NCBI GenBank assembly: GCA_963971575.1
Contig: OZ020611.1
Span: 245,606,654 to 245,670,653 of the forward strand
DNA length: 64,000 bases
Source: Liopterus haemorrhoidalis
Taxonomy: Eukaryota; Arthropoda; Insecta; Coleoptera; Dytiscidae
Reading direction: 5' to 3'
Numbering within the stretch: the first letter of the stretch is position 1; the number at the start of each line of letters is the position of its first letter. The translations under genes and the position numbers were made by a program. The notes beneath the pieces were generated by a model. That model did not search any database, was not told where the DNA came from, and saw only the letters and a program-made list of their open reading frames with translations. Shown here piece after piece: positions 13,028 through 24,900 of the stretch.

Positions 13028-15885
13028 TCGGTAAAAATTGTAGCCAAACGGCTAAACCTAGAGAGTTGAAAATTGGCATGCTTGTACAACTTTGACCCGC
13101 ACATAGGAAAAATACTAAAACATCTAAAAAACATATCCCCCTAAAAATATAAACAAATATGTGCTCAACGAAAAAAAAAATATTTTTTTAAAATTCTGAG
13201 TAGGGTATCAAATGAAAGCCCTTAGTACGTGGATTAACGATCAAAATTTAATTTTTGCAAAATAAATTATTTTGAGGCGATTTTTGTCAAAATTGTGCAA
13301 AAAATTTTTTGTCACACACCCTGTAGCCCAGATGGTTTAAACTAAAAATGTGAAAAAATTCTAAGTAATGAATAATGGTGTGAACCGGAATAGTACAACA
13401 GGAATTTTTGATCAGATTATGTTTTCGGAAAATAACGCATTTTTTGTGTTTTTTGTTTGACGATGCATACATGTATACTCTTATAACACACTAAGTTGAT
13501 AAGCGTTTGGTGGTCTAGTGGCTCAGTTGCTCCACAACCACACAGGATCGTTATTCACTACACAGGTTCGTTCCTGGCTTGTGGAGTCAATTTTATTTTT
13601 TGTTTTTTTTTTTTTCATATTTATTATGTTTAAATTAATTTGTTAAAATTCTAGTTATATTTTTTCACATTTTGAATTTAATTTTCAAGAGCGTAAATTT
13701 AATAACCAATTGGAATTATATTTTCATTCTGTGTCATTTATACGAAGCCAGAGGGGCGGAGCGTATGATTTAAGACAACCAATGAAAGCCATAGGCCCAA
13801 TTTTCAAAATCTTAATGAACCTTTTTATATAAAAAAAATACTGCACTTATTTAGAAACCTAAATAATGATATTAGGTATTCGAATTAAAATTAACAAAAA
13901 AATATTTTAACATAAAATTTGTTTTTAAAGCTCTGAGATTAACAGACGATAAATTATTTTAAAAAGATCGTTAATTTTGCCGTGGTTACTACAAAGCAAA
14001 ATTTGTCCTACACACTCAGCATGCCGTCTTCACTTATTATATACCTGCGAAACCCTGCAATGTGTGAAAATTCACACTTCACATCAATTTTTTTTACTAG
14101 TTTCACAAAAAACGATTCACTTGGATGACGGCGATGTGCATATTCTTGTCGATAAAGTTCTGCAGCTATGCGTTTATTTTTTAGACTTCGAAAATACAGA
14201 TTTAGCTATCAACATTTTCTGAGTTAAAAAAATTCATTTTATAATAAATTAATAAGGCACTACAATGAAACTTGCTAATAATAAAGGTTAGAACAATTAT
14301 TACTGAGTAAATACTCAGTAACAATTGTCAACCTGTAAATACAGCTTTACAATTGTTTTAGTTAATTTTTAGTCATGGCTCACTATTCTTTTTTCGACTA
14401 GGTGTATAAAAAAGTGCCCGCCATTTTACTTTTTAATAATGTAACATATGGATTATTTTACATGATTGTAAAGCAAATTCGATGTAGTTTTCAAATTTGT
14501 AAAAAAAATGTAGTATGTTCCGTTTGAAATTTGAAAGTTGATATTAATTAGTAATAAACCGGAAGTGGTATCATGAATGTACATCCGTCATCAAGTAGCT
14601 TACATGTTGCTGTATAAATCATGTTATATAAAATAAATTACTAACTTAATAAAAAAGCGAGATATTTGCTGAGGCCACTAAAACATAACACCCTGTATAG
14701 ATCAAAAAGTGTCCCCCAAATATTTTACTCACCAGCCGCTACTGTGTACGATATAAGATTGTAACTGATTTTTTATTGAAATTAAAGTTAAAAATTATTT
14801 GTATTTGTGCGTGCAGTTGTACACGGACGCTTGGTTCCTATCAGCAGTTGACGAGTCGATAAGACTCCACCTGAAGCACACGAAGGCTCCGACTTACCTG
14901 TACTACTTCGCGCACCGCGGAGTGGCGAGCTTCAGCCAGGTGTTCGGGGACCCCTCCAGGAACTATGGAGTCTGCCATGCCGATGACCTCCAGTACCTGT
15001 TCCCCGTGGGAGACTTCCTCTTCCCAGAACAACCTCCAGATGAATGCGACAAGAATGTGGCGGAAATTGTTACAAGTCTGTGGGCTAGTTTCGCAAATAC
15101 AGGGTAAGAATATCGGCAATTATATCAGGATTGTTTTGTTAATACTAATAAAGTTCAAAACTGACTTATTCGATTACACAGGGCTGCAAAGGTTGGCCGC
15201 ATTTAATTTTTTTTTGTTTAAATTATTTTTTCAAAATTCTATAAGCTGTTCACTTCTGTAAGAACACACTAGATCTGGTTATTTTGGTTACTTTTATGGT
15301 GTGTTACAGACTTTAAATGTCAATTAAAAATATTCCTTACGCTGTAAAACCGACTTTAGGTTGATAAGGTTATGATCTTTATAATTAAGATATCATTTTC
15401 CATTATAACATATGTCAAATGGATCGACATTTTAAAAATCAGCTGTGGCCACCACAGGACCGACCGCCATCGTAAAATATTCGTGGCCTAATATTTTCTA
15501 ACAGAGATATTATTTGTCATGACCATGGAAAAGTTACATAAAAGTATGAAAAAATTGAAATTTTAAAAAATTTTACAAAAATTTGTCGAAATTTTTCGTT
15601 TTATCAAAAAACGTCTCAAATAAAAGTTATTACTTATTGCATTTATAGCAACTTTTGTTGAATAATTTTTTACGAAATATTTTTCTGTTGCTAAATATTC
15701 GCAAAAATCTTAAAATCGACACGAGTAAACTCCCATTTCTAGTCTACCGATTTTTACCAAAAGTTGATCAACTTGTGTAATTGATGTCAGAAGCTTAAAT
15801 ATGCAGTTTCAAAAAAATCCTTTCAGCCTAATTTGCTCTGCACGTGTACACAGACGGACAGACGGACAAACAGACAGACAGACGG

Positions 15886-15916
<31 letters not shown>

Positions 15917-18900
15917 GACAGACGGACAGACAGACAGACGGACAGACAGACAGACGGACAGACAGACAGACGGACAGACAGACCGACGGACATCATGCTA
16001 AAAATAGTCAAAACGTTATGTAGGGACCTCAATTCGTGGAGATCCATCGAAATCTCGAAATGTCAAAATCGGTATGATCACAATACCTCCCTTATATATG
16101 TTGACGGTCGGTAAAAAAGTGACATTTTTTAATACCAACATGACATACAGCTTCAAAGGTGCAAATTATTGAAAACAAAATCCCCTTTTAGTTTGTTCTT
16201 ACAAAAGTGAACAGCTTATAGTTATATTTGGGCAAATGTTGCATTTAATTTTTAAAAACGAAAATTAATAACCAGTGGAAATTGTTGAAATTGAATACAC
16301 GAAATCAGAGGGGCAGAGTTATGCCTTAAAACAACCAATGGAAGCCATAGTCGCAATTTTCAAAATCTTAATGAACCTTGCTATATAAAAAAAATACTAC
16401 ACATATTTAGAAACTTAAATAATGATATTAGGCATTCGAATTAAAATTCTTAAAAAAATATTTTGACATAAAATTTGTTTTGGCATCCCAAATAATCATC
16501 ATGCAGTTACTAAATACCTGCGAAGTCCTGAAATGCGTGAAAATTCACACTTCATATCAATTTTTTTATTCTAATTGAACTACATATTTTTTGTATTTTA
16601 CTTCTCGTACCGTAATGATGATCTGAAACAATTTTTGACACAACGTTTTTAACATCCACACTTTGTTTGATGAAAACCATAGCAACCAGCCACAGATCTT
16701 GGGTGCATTCGAGTTGTACAGAGTAGAGCGAGCGCTGAGCGACCAGTTGATGGTGACGTCATGAATAGAGCACTAACAGAGCGAGCGTTCTTGTGACGTA
16801 ATGTTTATAAAATCTAACCCTACAATTTTAGGCGGCGTTTTTACTGTCAGATTAATTCACGTCAGTCATGAATCAAAATTATATACCTCGGTTTTTCCTT
16901 GATTTTTTTTCAATGATGAAGAAATAAAATTAATTAAAAATTAAATAATAATTAATGAATGAATTTAATGAATTTTTTCCATTTTAATTTTATGCACGGT
17001 GTATTTTAATAATTTTTTTGCTGTTTACAGAACGTCACAAATACATAAAATGGCCGTACTCTGTAGCTATAGACAAATAACAATATTATTTGTCTATTGT
17101 TATTTGTCTAACGGCCGGTATTATAAAGCAAAATAGTTTGCTACTAAATTTTAGTTGAGAGTTAAACTAATTTAACCCATAGATTTCGGTATTATAAAAT
17201 TTGTTTTAAAAAAGTTACCAACTAAATCTACAAACTAAATTAGTTGACAGATTTTCTGGGTACTAAATTATAGTTTGCAACTATATTTGTATTACATTTA
17301 AATAGTTAGTAATATTTATACTAAAATATATATTTGATAATTAATAACTGCAAAGTAAGTAATAATATTGTACATAAAAAAAAATACATATGAATAGATT
17401 TATATATATATACAACACAAAATTTACAGGTTAGGTCATCAGTATCATTTGTCAGTAGTGTGTCATCACCATCCGTAAACAGTAGGTACTTCTGATAGTA
17501 ATAATGATGAAAATTCAAGAATACGTCAGCCTAGAGAATTTCTTGAAAGAAGACACTCCTTTAATTATTATAATGATGAACAATTTAAACACAGATTTCG
17601 GTTTTCAAAAGATACTGTTTTGTCTATTTTTGAATTAATTGATAATTAAATAAAGTCCTTAACTTATATTACATTATATCTATTAATTGTTCTATTTCAA
17701 TTTCTGTATAATATTTGCCTCTATTCCATTTTTTTTTTCCATTTGAAATACTTTTTAACTTCTACGAATTCTTTTTCACTGTCAAAATTATAGGTTATAA
17801 ACGTTAAACTGTTAAAGCTACAACAGGAAAACCGCGAAATATAGTATAGGCATCTACCGGTCAGTTGTATACTAACGTTCGGTCGGTAAATCTTGAGACT
17901 AAATTATTTTAGTTGCGTACTAGTTGATTAGTTGGCTGTTCTGATTTATAATACCGAAATTAAATAACTTGTTATATTAGTTATCAACTAAATTTAGTTT
18001 ACAACTATTTAGTTGGGTCTTAAGTTATGTTTTTATAATACCGGCCATAAGGCTATTATTTTTATTTTATTTATAATATAATTTTAAACTTTCATTTCTT
18101 TCCCGCCGTTCCCTCACTTTTTTACATCATACTCCATATGCTCGATCTTAAAACACCGAACACATAGAGCGCACTCTAAATGCTCGCTCGATCGCAAAAC
18201 GAATGCAATTGAGTGTACTCCGAGCGTCAAATCGAACACGTTTGAGTGTACAGAGCGTGCTCGGAACGCTCGGAGCGTCAAATCAAATGTACCCAATACA
18301 GAATACAAAAAATTCTTATGGTTAAACAAATTTGTACGTATCAAGTTGCATTCACATCAAGTAGCAGAACCTAATAGTTTTATATACAGTTACTCACAAA
18401 ATTGAGCATACAAGAATTTGACAAAGATACGTTTTAATAAAACGTGACTATAAAACAGATTTTTTTTAAAACTAATTAATTTTTATTTATAAAATACACC
18501 TTGCAGATCCAAAATTATTACAAATACTATAAAGTATAGTAATGTTTGTTAAAAATTTGTTAAGGAAAACTAAAGATAATAATTTTTTAGACACAAAATT
18601 GAGCGTACTATAATGCGTTCAAAGGTGAGTTTGCAGTATAGCTCTTATGGCAAATGGGAGCGGTGTTGTCAAATGTTGTAAAAGTGTCAAATATATCAAT
18701 TATAATAATATGAAAAACTCGTATGATTTACAAAAATCAACTCTTATAAAACTCAAAATAACATTCAACAAAAACAAATGGCCATTTGTAGAATACTGCG
18801 TCTTCACAGATCAGCGCGTTTTAGAGCTGGCAACGTCGACAAGTAAGAAAAGGATAGTGTCATTGTGTAAACCCATAAAGGATTCCACACACCAAAGCGG

Positions 18901-21900
18901 CCGCGGTGGCGGCCACGGTGGCGGCCACGGTAGCGATCAGGTCTCCTCACACTAACGCGGTGGGAGTGGCGGTAGCGGTAGCGATCAGTTAGTGAATCAC
19001 GGTATATAGTTGTATGATAATATTGGACCTTGCTTGGGTTATTTCATATTTCCACTTTGGAATGTTAAAATTTAAAATTCCAACAATGAAACCATGGAAA
19101 CGAATGACATATGTCAAACTTAAATTAATTTTCTTACATATTTTAATGACAAAAAATAAATAAATGGGATATTTGTATTAAGAATGACACAAAAAATCAA
19201 AATATAAAGAAAATGACATTTTAAAATGATATTAACCTTAACCAAAAAATGTTTGTTGCAAGTATGATTTACAAAGCTTAAACAAAACGGCTGAAAAGCA
19301 TTATTTAAACGATGAAAGTAACTAGATTGCAAAATCTAGTTCCGCCTAATCGTTTGGAACAGACTTTACTATCAATTTCCAAAACTTTTCCTATTTCGTC
19401 CCACACTTTATTTATTTTCCTAATATTCTTGTAATCAGGATGTGCTAAGTCATACAAAATTAAATGATCCTTAACTGATCTATGATTTTTTCTGTTAAAT
19501 TATCTATTTTCGACATTATTTTCTTAAATATATTCACTCTGTGGTATATAAACAATGAATATCGCGCGGCCTAACGCAACTTGTCGAGTTTGGCCGCCAG
19601 TGTTTGGTGATCGCCAGACTGAACGCTGCATTCGGCGCCGTTCTCAGATAGCGGAACGCTTGTATGTGCGTGGTCTCATTGTATTATATAGGTTGCGTTA
19701 GGCCGCTGCATTATCGCCATCGTGGCCGCCACCGCGGCCGCTTTGGTGTGTGGAATCCTTTAAAGAGTGTGAAAAAGAACTACTCCATATGCCCTGTACT
19801 GCAAACTCACCTTCGAACGCACTATAGTTAATTTTGATTGATTTAAAACCTTTCTTTTCCTGAAATAATATTGCATAGATTTTATCTTGAAACAGATGGA
19901 TTTTTCATTAGTTTAGTTTGCATTAGGCCACATTCAAATACAGTGATTTTGTTTCTATTATAATGGAAAATAAACGTAAACAGACTGACGAATCTACACG
20001 AAAACTAATATTTAAAAAAACGAACAAAAAAAAAAAAAAAAAGAACGTAACAAATGTAAATAGAACATATTTTATTAATCATATATAATATTTGTTTATC
20101 GACCAAGATACAAAATTAAATATTGTTTTTGTTCACTTACATTACAAATTATAAAACCTTTTAAAATATACAAACACAATATACAGATAAAAGTACGTTA
20201 TAGAAATATCACTCATCATATTTGAAATCTAATACTCTTTTATGCGTTTTAAAAAACTCTTAAAGTTTGGTCTGAATCGCTCTGTAAGAAATGGTAGTTT
20301 ACTAAGGTACCATTGCAGTTTTAAAAAATTATCTTTACCAATATCTCGAAAACTATTGCTACGATCAAGCTAAAATTTTATATCTAATACTCTTCTATGA
20401 GTTTTAAAAAACCCTTAAATTTTCGACTCAAACGCTCTGTTAAAATGGTAGTTTAGTAAGGTACCATTGCAATTTTTAAAAATTTACTCTACCAATATCT
20501 CGAAAACTATTGCTTCGATCAAGCTAAAATTTGATATCTAATACTCTTTCATGTTCTCTGTTCATTTTTTTGAAAAAAAAAAGTTTTCCTAATACAGTCC
20601 AAAATATGGCCGTTAGGTAATTTTGGGGTGAGGATTAATAAAAAAATATTTAAAAAAATCAAGCGGCCTTAGTTTTTGAGTTATAGTCAATTTTAGGTAC
20701 TATTTTCCGATATAGTCAATTTTAGGTACTTTTTTTCCGATTTACTCAAAAACAGTTGGCCAAAATCCAAAATGAACCTTATTTTTGTGATCTACGGCCC
20801 AATGTGTATCAATTTTGAGAAAAATCCGAAATATTTTTTTTTGTAAAAATTCGAGATTTCTTATCGAAGGGGTCCCCCTTACGATTTTTCGATTTTTTGC
20901 CATTTTTAAGGGTTTTGTTTAATGATACATGCTTTTGTATAAGTTTGGTTATTAAGGCCCCAATTTCCTTCGACTAAAATGGACTTGAGGAACTCAAAAA
21001 TTTAAACCAGAGGTCCCTATCTTTTACCGTTATTGAGATATAATTTTTTGAAAAATTAAATTCTATTACAAAAATTTCAAAATTTTTCAAAAATTTTTTT
21101 TGTTTAAAATATGTTTTAAAATGTGCCTTTACCATATATCGGACCTTAAAACTTCAAAAATTCCAACCGCAGGTCCCTATCTCTTTTAGTTTTTGAGATA
21201 CATGTTCATATACTCTCTGTTAATTTTTTTGAAAAAAAAAAGTTTTCCTAATACAGTCCAAAATATGGCCGTTAGGTAATTTTGGGGTGAGGATTAATAA
21301 AAAAATATTTAAAAAAATCAAGAGGCCTTAGTTTTTGAGTTATAGTCAATTTTAAGTACTATTTTCCGATATAGTCAATTTAGGTACTGTTTTTCCGATT
21401 TACTCAAAACCAGTTGGCCAAAATCCAAAATGAACCTTATTTTTGTGATCTACGGCCCAATGTGTATCAATTTTGAGAAAAATCCGAAATATTTTTTTTT
21501 GTAAAAATTCGAGATTTCTTATCGAAGGGGTCCCCCTTACGATTTTTCGTTTGTTTGCCATTTTTAAGGGTTTTGTTTAATGATACATGCTTTTGTATAA
21601 GTTTGGTTATTAAGGCCCCAATTTCCTTCGAGTAAAATGGACTTGAGGAACTCAAAAATTTAAACCAGAGGTCCCTATCTTTTACCGTTATTAAGATATA
21701 ATTTTTTGAAAAATTAAATTCCATTACAAAAATTTCAAAATTTTTCAAAAATTTTTTTGTTTAAAATATGTTTTAAAATGTGCCTTTACCATATATTGGA
21801 CCTTAAAACTTCAAAAATTCCAACCGCAGGTCCCGATCTCTTTTAGTTTTTGAGATACATGTTCATATACTCTCTGTTAATTTTTTTGAAAAAAAAAGTT

Positions 21901-24900
21901 TTCCTAATACAGTCCAAAATATGGCCGTTAGGTAATTTTGGGGTGAGGATTAATAAAAAAATATTTAAAAAAAATCAAGAGGCCTTAGTTTTTGAGTTAT
22001 ATTCAATTTTAGGTACTATTTTCCGATATAGTCAATTTTAGGTACTTTTTTTCCGATTTACTCAAAAACAGTTGGCCAAAATCCAAAATGAACCTTATTT
22101 TTGTGATCTACGGCCCAATGTGTATCAATTTTGAGAAAAATCCGAAATATTTTTTTTTCTAAAAATTCGAGATTTCTTATCGAAGGGGTCCCCCTTACGA
22201 TTTTTCGTTTGTTTGCTGTTAGGGTTTTGTTTAATGATACATGCTTTTGTATAAGTTTGGTTATTAAGGCCCCAATTTCCTTCGACTAAAATGGACTTGA
22301 GGAACTCAAAAATTTAAACCAGAGGTCCCTATCTTTTACCGTTATTGAGATATAATTTTTTGAAAATTTAAATTCTATTACAAAAATTTCAAAATTTTCC
22401 AAAAATTTTTTTTGTTTAAAATATGTTTTAAAATGTGCCTTTACCATATATCGGACCTTAAAACTTCAAAAATTCCAACCGCAGGTCCCTATCTCTTTTA
22501 GTTTTTGAGATACATGTTCATATACTCTCTGTTAATTTTTTTGAAAAAAAAAAGTTTTTGTAATACAGTCCAAAATATGGCCGTTAGGTAATTTTTGGGT
22601 GAGGATTAATAAAAAAATATTTAAAAAAATCAAGAGGCCGTAGTTTTTGAGTTATAGTCAATTTTAGGTACTATTTTCCGATATAGTCAATTTTAGGTAT
22701 TTTTTTTCCGATTTACTCAAAAACAGTTGGCCAAAATCCAAAATGAACCTTATTTTTGTGATCTACGGCCCAATGTGTATCAATTTTGAGAAAAATCCGA
22801 AATATTTTTTTTTGTAAAAATTCGAGATTTCTTATCGAAGGGGTCCCCCTTACGATTTTTGGATTTTTTGCCATTTTTAAGGGTTTTGTTTAATGATACA
22901 TGCTTTTGTATAAGTTTGGTTATTAAGGCCCCAATTTCCTTCGACTAAAATGGACTTGAGGAACTCCAAAAATTTAAACCAGAGGTCCCTATCTTTTACC
23001 GTTATTGAGATATAATTTTTTGAAAAATTAAATTCTATTACAAAAATTTCAAAATTTTTCAAAAATTTTTTTTGTTTAAAATATGTTTTAAAATGTGCCT
23101 TTACCATATATCGGACCTTAAAACTTCAAAAATTCCAACCGCAGGTCCCTATCTCTTTTAGTTTTTGAGATACATGTTCATATACTCTCTGTTAATTTTT
23201 TTGAAAAAAAAAAGTTTTTGTAATACAGTCCAAAATATGGCCGTTAGGTAATTTTTGGGTGAGGATTAATAAAAAAATATTTAAAAAAATCAAGAGGCCT
23301 TAGTTTTTGAGTTATAGTCAATTTTAGGTACTATTTTCCGATATAGTCAATTTTAGGTACTTTTTTTCCGATTTACTCAAAAACAGTTGGCCAAAATCCA
23401 AAATGAACCTTATTTTTGTGATCTACGGCCCAATGTGTATCAATTTTGAGAAAAATCCGAAATATTTTTTTTTGTAAAAATTCGAGATTTCTTATCGAAG
23501 GGGTCCCCCTTACGATTTTTCGATTTTTTGCCATTTTTAAGGGTTTTGTTTAATGATACATGCTTTTGTATAAGTTTGGTTATTAAGGCCCCAATTTCCT
23601 TCGACTAAAATGGACTTGAGGAACTCAAAAATTTAAACCAGAGGTCCCTATCTTTTACCGTTATTGAGATATAATTTTTTGAAAAATTAAATTCTATTAC
23701 AAAAATTTCAAAATTTTTCAAAAATTTTTTTTGTTTAAAATATGTTTTAAAATGTGCCTTTACCATATATCGGACCTTAAAACTTCAAAAATTCCAACCG
23801 CAGGTCCCTATCTCTTTTAGTTTTTGAGATACATGTTCATATACTCTCTGTTAATTTTTTTGAAAAAAAAAAGTTTTCCTAATACAGTCCAAAATATGGC
23901 CGTTAGGTAATTTTGGGGTGAGGATTAATAAAAAAATATTTAAAAAAATCAAGAGGCCTTAGTTTTTGAGTTATAGTCAATTTTAAGTACTATTTTCCGA
24001 TATAGTGAATTTTAGGTACTTTTTTTCCGATTTACTCTAAAACAGTTGGCCAAAATCCAAAATGAACCTTATTTTTGTGATCTACGGCCCAATGTGTATC
24101 AATTTTGAGAAAAATCCGAAATATTTTTTTTTGTAAAAATTCGAGATTTCTTATCGAAGGGGTCCCCCTTACGATTTTTCGTTTGTTTGCCATTTTTAAG
24201 GGTTTTGTTTAATGATACATGCTTTTGTATAAGTTTGGTTATTAAGGCCCCAATTTCCTTCGAGTAAAATGGACTTGAGGAACTCAAAAATTTAAACCAG
24301 AGGTCCCTATCTTTTACCGTTATTAAGATATAATTTTTTGAAAAATTAAATTCTATTACAAAAATTTCAAAATTTTTCAAAAATTTTTTTGTTTAAAATA
24401 TGTTTTAAAATGTGCCTTTACCATATATTGGACCTTAAAACTTCAAAAATTCCAACTGCAGGTCCCGATCTCTTTTAGTTTTTGAGATACATGTTCATAT
24501 ACTCTCTGTTAATTTTTTTGAAAAAAAAAGTTTTCCTAATACAGTCCAAAATATGGCCGTTAGGTAATTTTGGGGTGAGGATTAATAAAAAAATATTTAA
24601 AAAAAATCAAGAGGCCTTAGTTTTTGAGTTATATTCAATTTTAGGTACTATTTTCCGATATAGTCAATTTTAGGTACTTTTTTTCCGATTTACTCAAAAA
24701 CAGTTGGCCAAAATCCAAAATGAACCTTATTGTTGTGATCTTCCGCCCAATGTGTATCAATTTTGAGAAAAATCCGAAATATTTTTTTTTGTAAAAATTC
24801 GAGATTTCTTATCGAAGGGGTCCCCCTTACGATTTTTCGTTTGTTTGCCATTTTTAAGGGTTTTGTTTAATGATACATGCTTTTGTATAAGTTTGGTTAT

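Larger units (their letters stand above)
12533..14695. mobile_element. TA-flanked fold-back element with about 350-bp inverted repeats
   Basis: TA|CAGGGTGTTATATTTTAGTG at the left pairs with CACTAAAACATAACACCCTG|TA at the right, and similarity continues inward for about 350 bp (12533-12890 against 14355-14695). TA duplications and CAGGGTG ends point to Tc1/mariner-type mobilisation. A family A copy (12914-14092) is inserted inside. No transposase remains. Confidence 0.75.
15195..16567 (+). mobile_element. Family A element, 5'-truncated and split by a MITE
   Basis: Left piece 15195-15241 (TTTAAATTATTTTTTCAAAA) and right piece 16219-16567 (AGTTATATTTGGGCAAATG to TTCATATCAATTTTTTT) join exactly at the TA where the element at 15242-16218 inserted. 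The GACA half and tRNA-like slot are missing. Confidence 0.65.
16698..18295. mobile_element. Possible inverted-repeat element hosting a Harbinger element
   Basis: TTGGGTGCATTCGAGTTG at the left and CAAATCAAATGTACCCAA at the right are imperfect inverted ends; clusters of GAGCG/CGCTC motifs follow inside both ends. No clear target duplication. It would contain the Harbinger element at 17112-18047. Confidence 0.35.
18611..19824. mobile_element. TA-flanked inverted-repeat element inside the Tc1 copy
   Basis: TAATGCGTTCAAAGGTGAGT and the inverted ACTCACCTTCGAACGCACTA bound it over about 31 bp, with TA duplications at 18609-18610 and 19825-19826. It contains the next level, 18878-19760. A 103-codon frame at 18647-18955 runs across the boundary between the two and is not recognised. 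Confidence 0.65.
18387..20040 (+). mobile_element. Tc1-like element fragment with three further nested insertions
   Basis: Starts TA|CAGTTACTCACAAAATTGAG, the same terminus as the element at 36220-37604, and has the inner repeat ACAAAATTGAGCGTAC at about 18595-18610. It is cut at a TA by the element at 18611-19824, resumes with GTTAATTTTGATTGATTT at 19827, and opens a transposase start at 19963 (MENKRKQTDESTRKLIF) that runs into poly-A at 20025. The right end is missing. Confidence 0.7.

Noticed and set aside
13501..13588. tRNA-like modules considered as functional tRNA genes
   Set aside because: No full acceptor and anticodon stems could be paired by eye, and they lie inside mobile elements. 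A covariance-model search would settle it.
18647..18955. 103-codon frame with GGGHGGGHG tail as a gene
   Set aside because: It crosses the boundary of two nested elements; the Gly/His tail comes from the GC-rich inverted repeat. No domain recognised.
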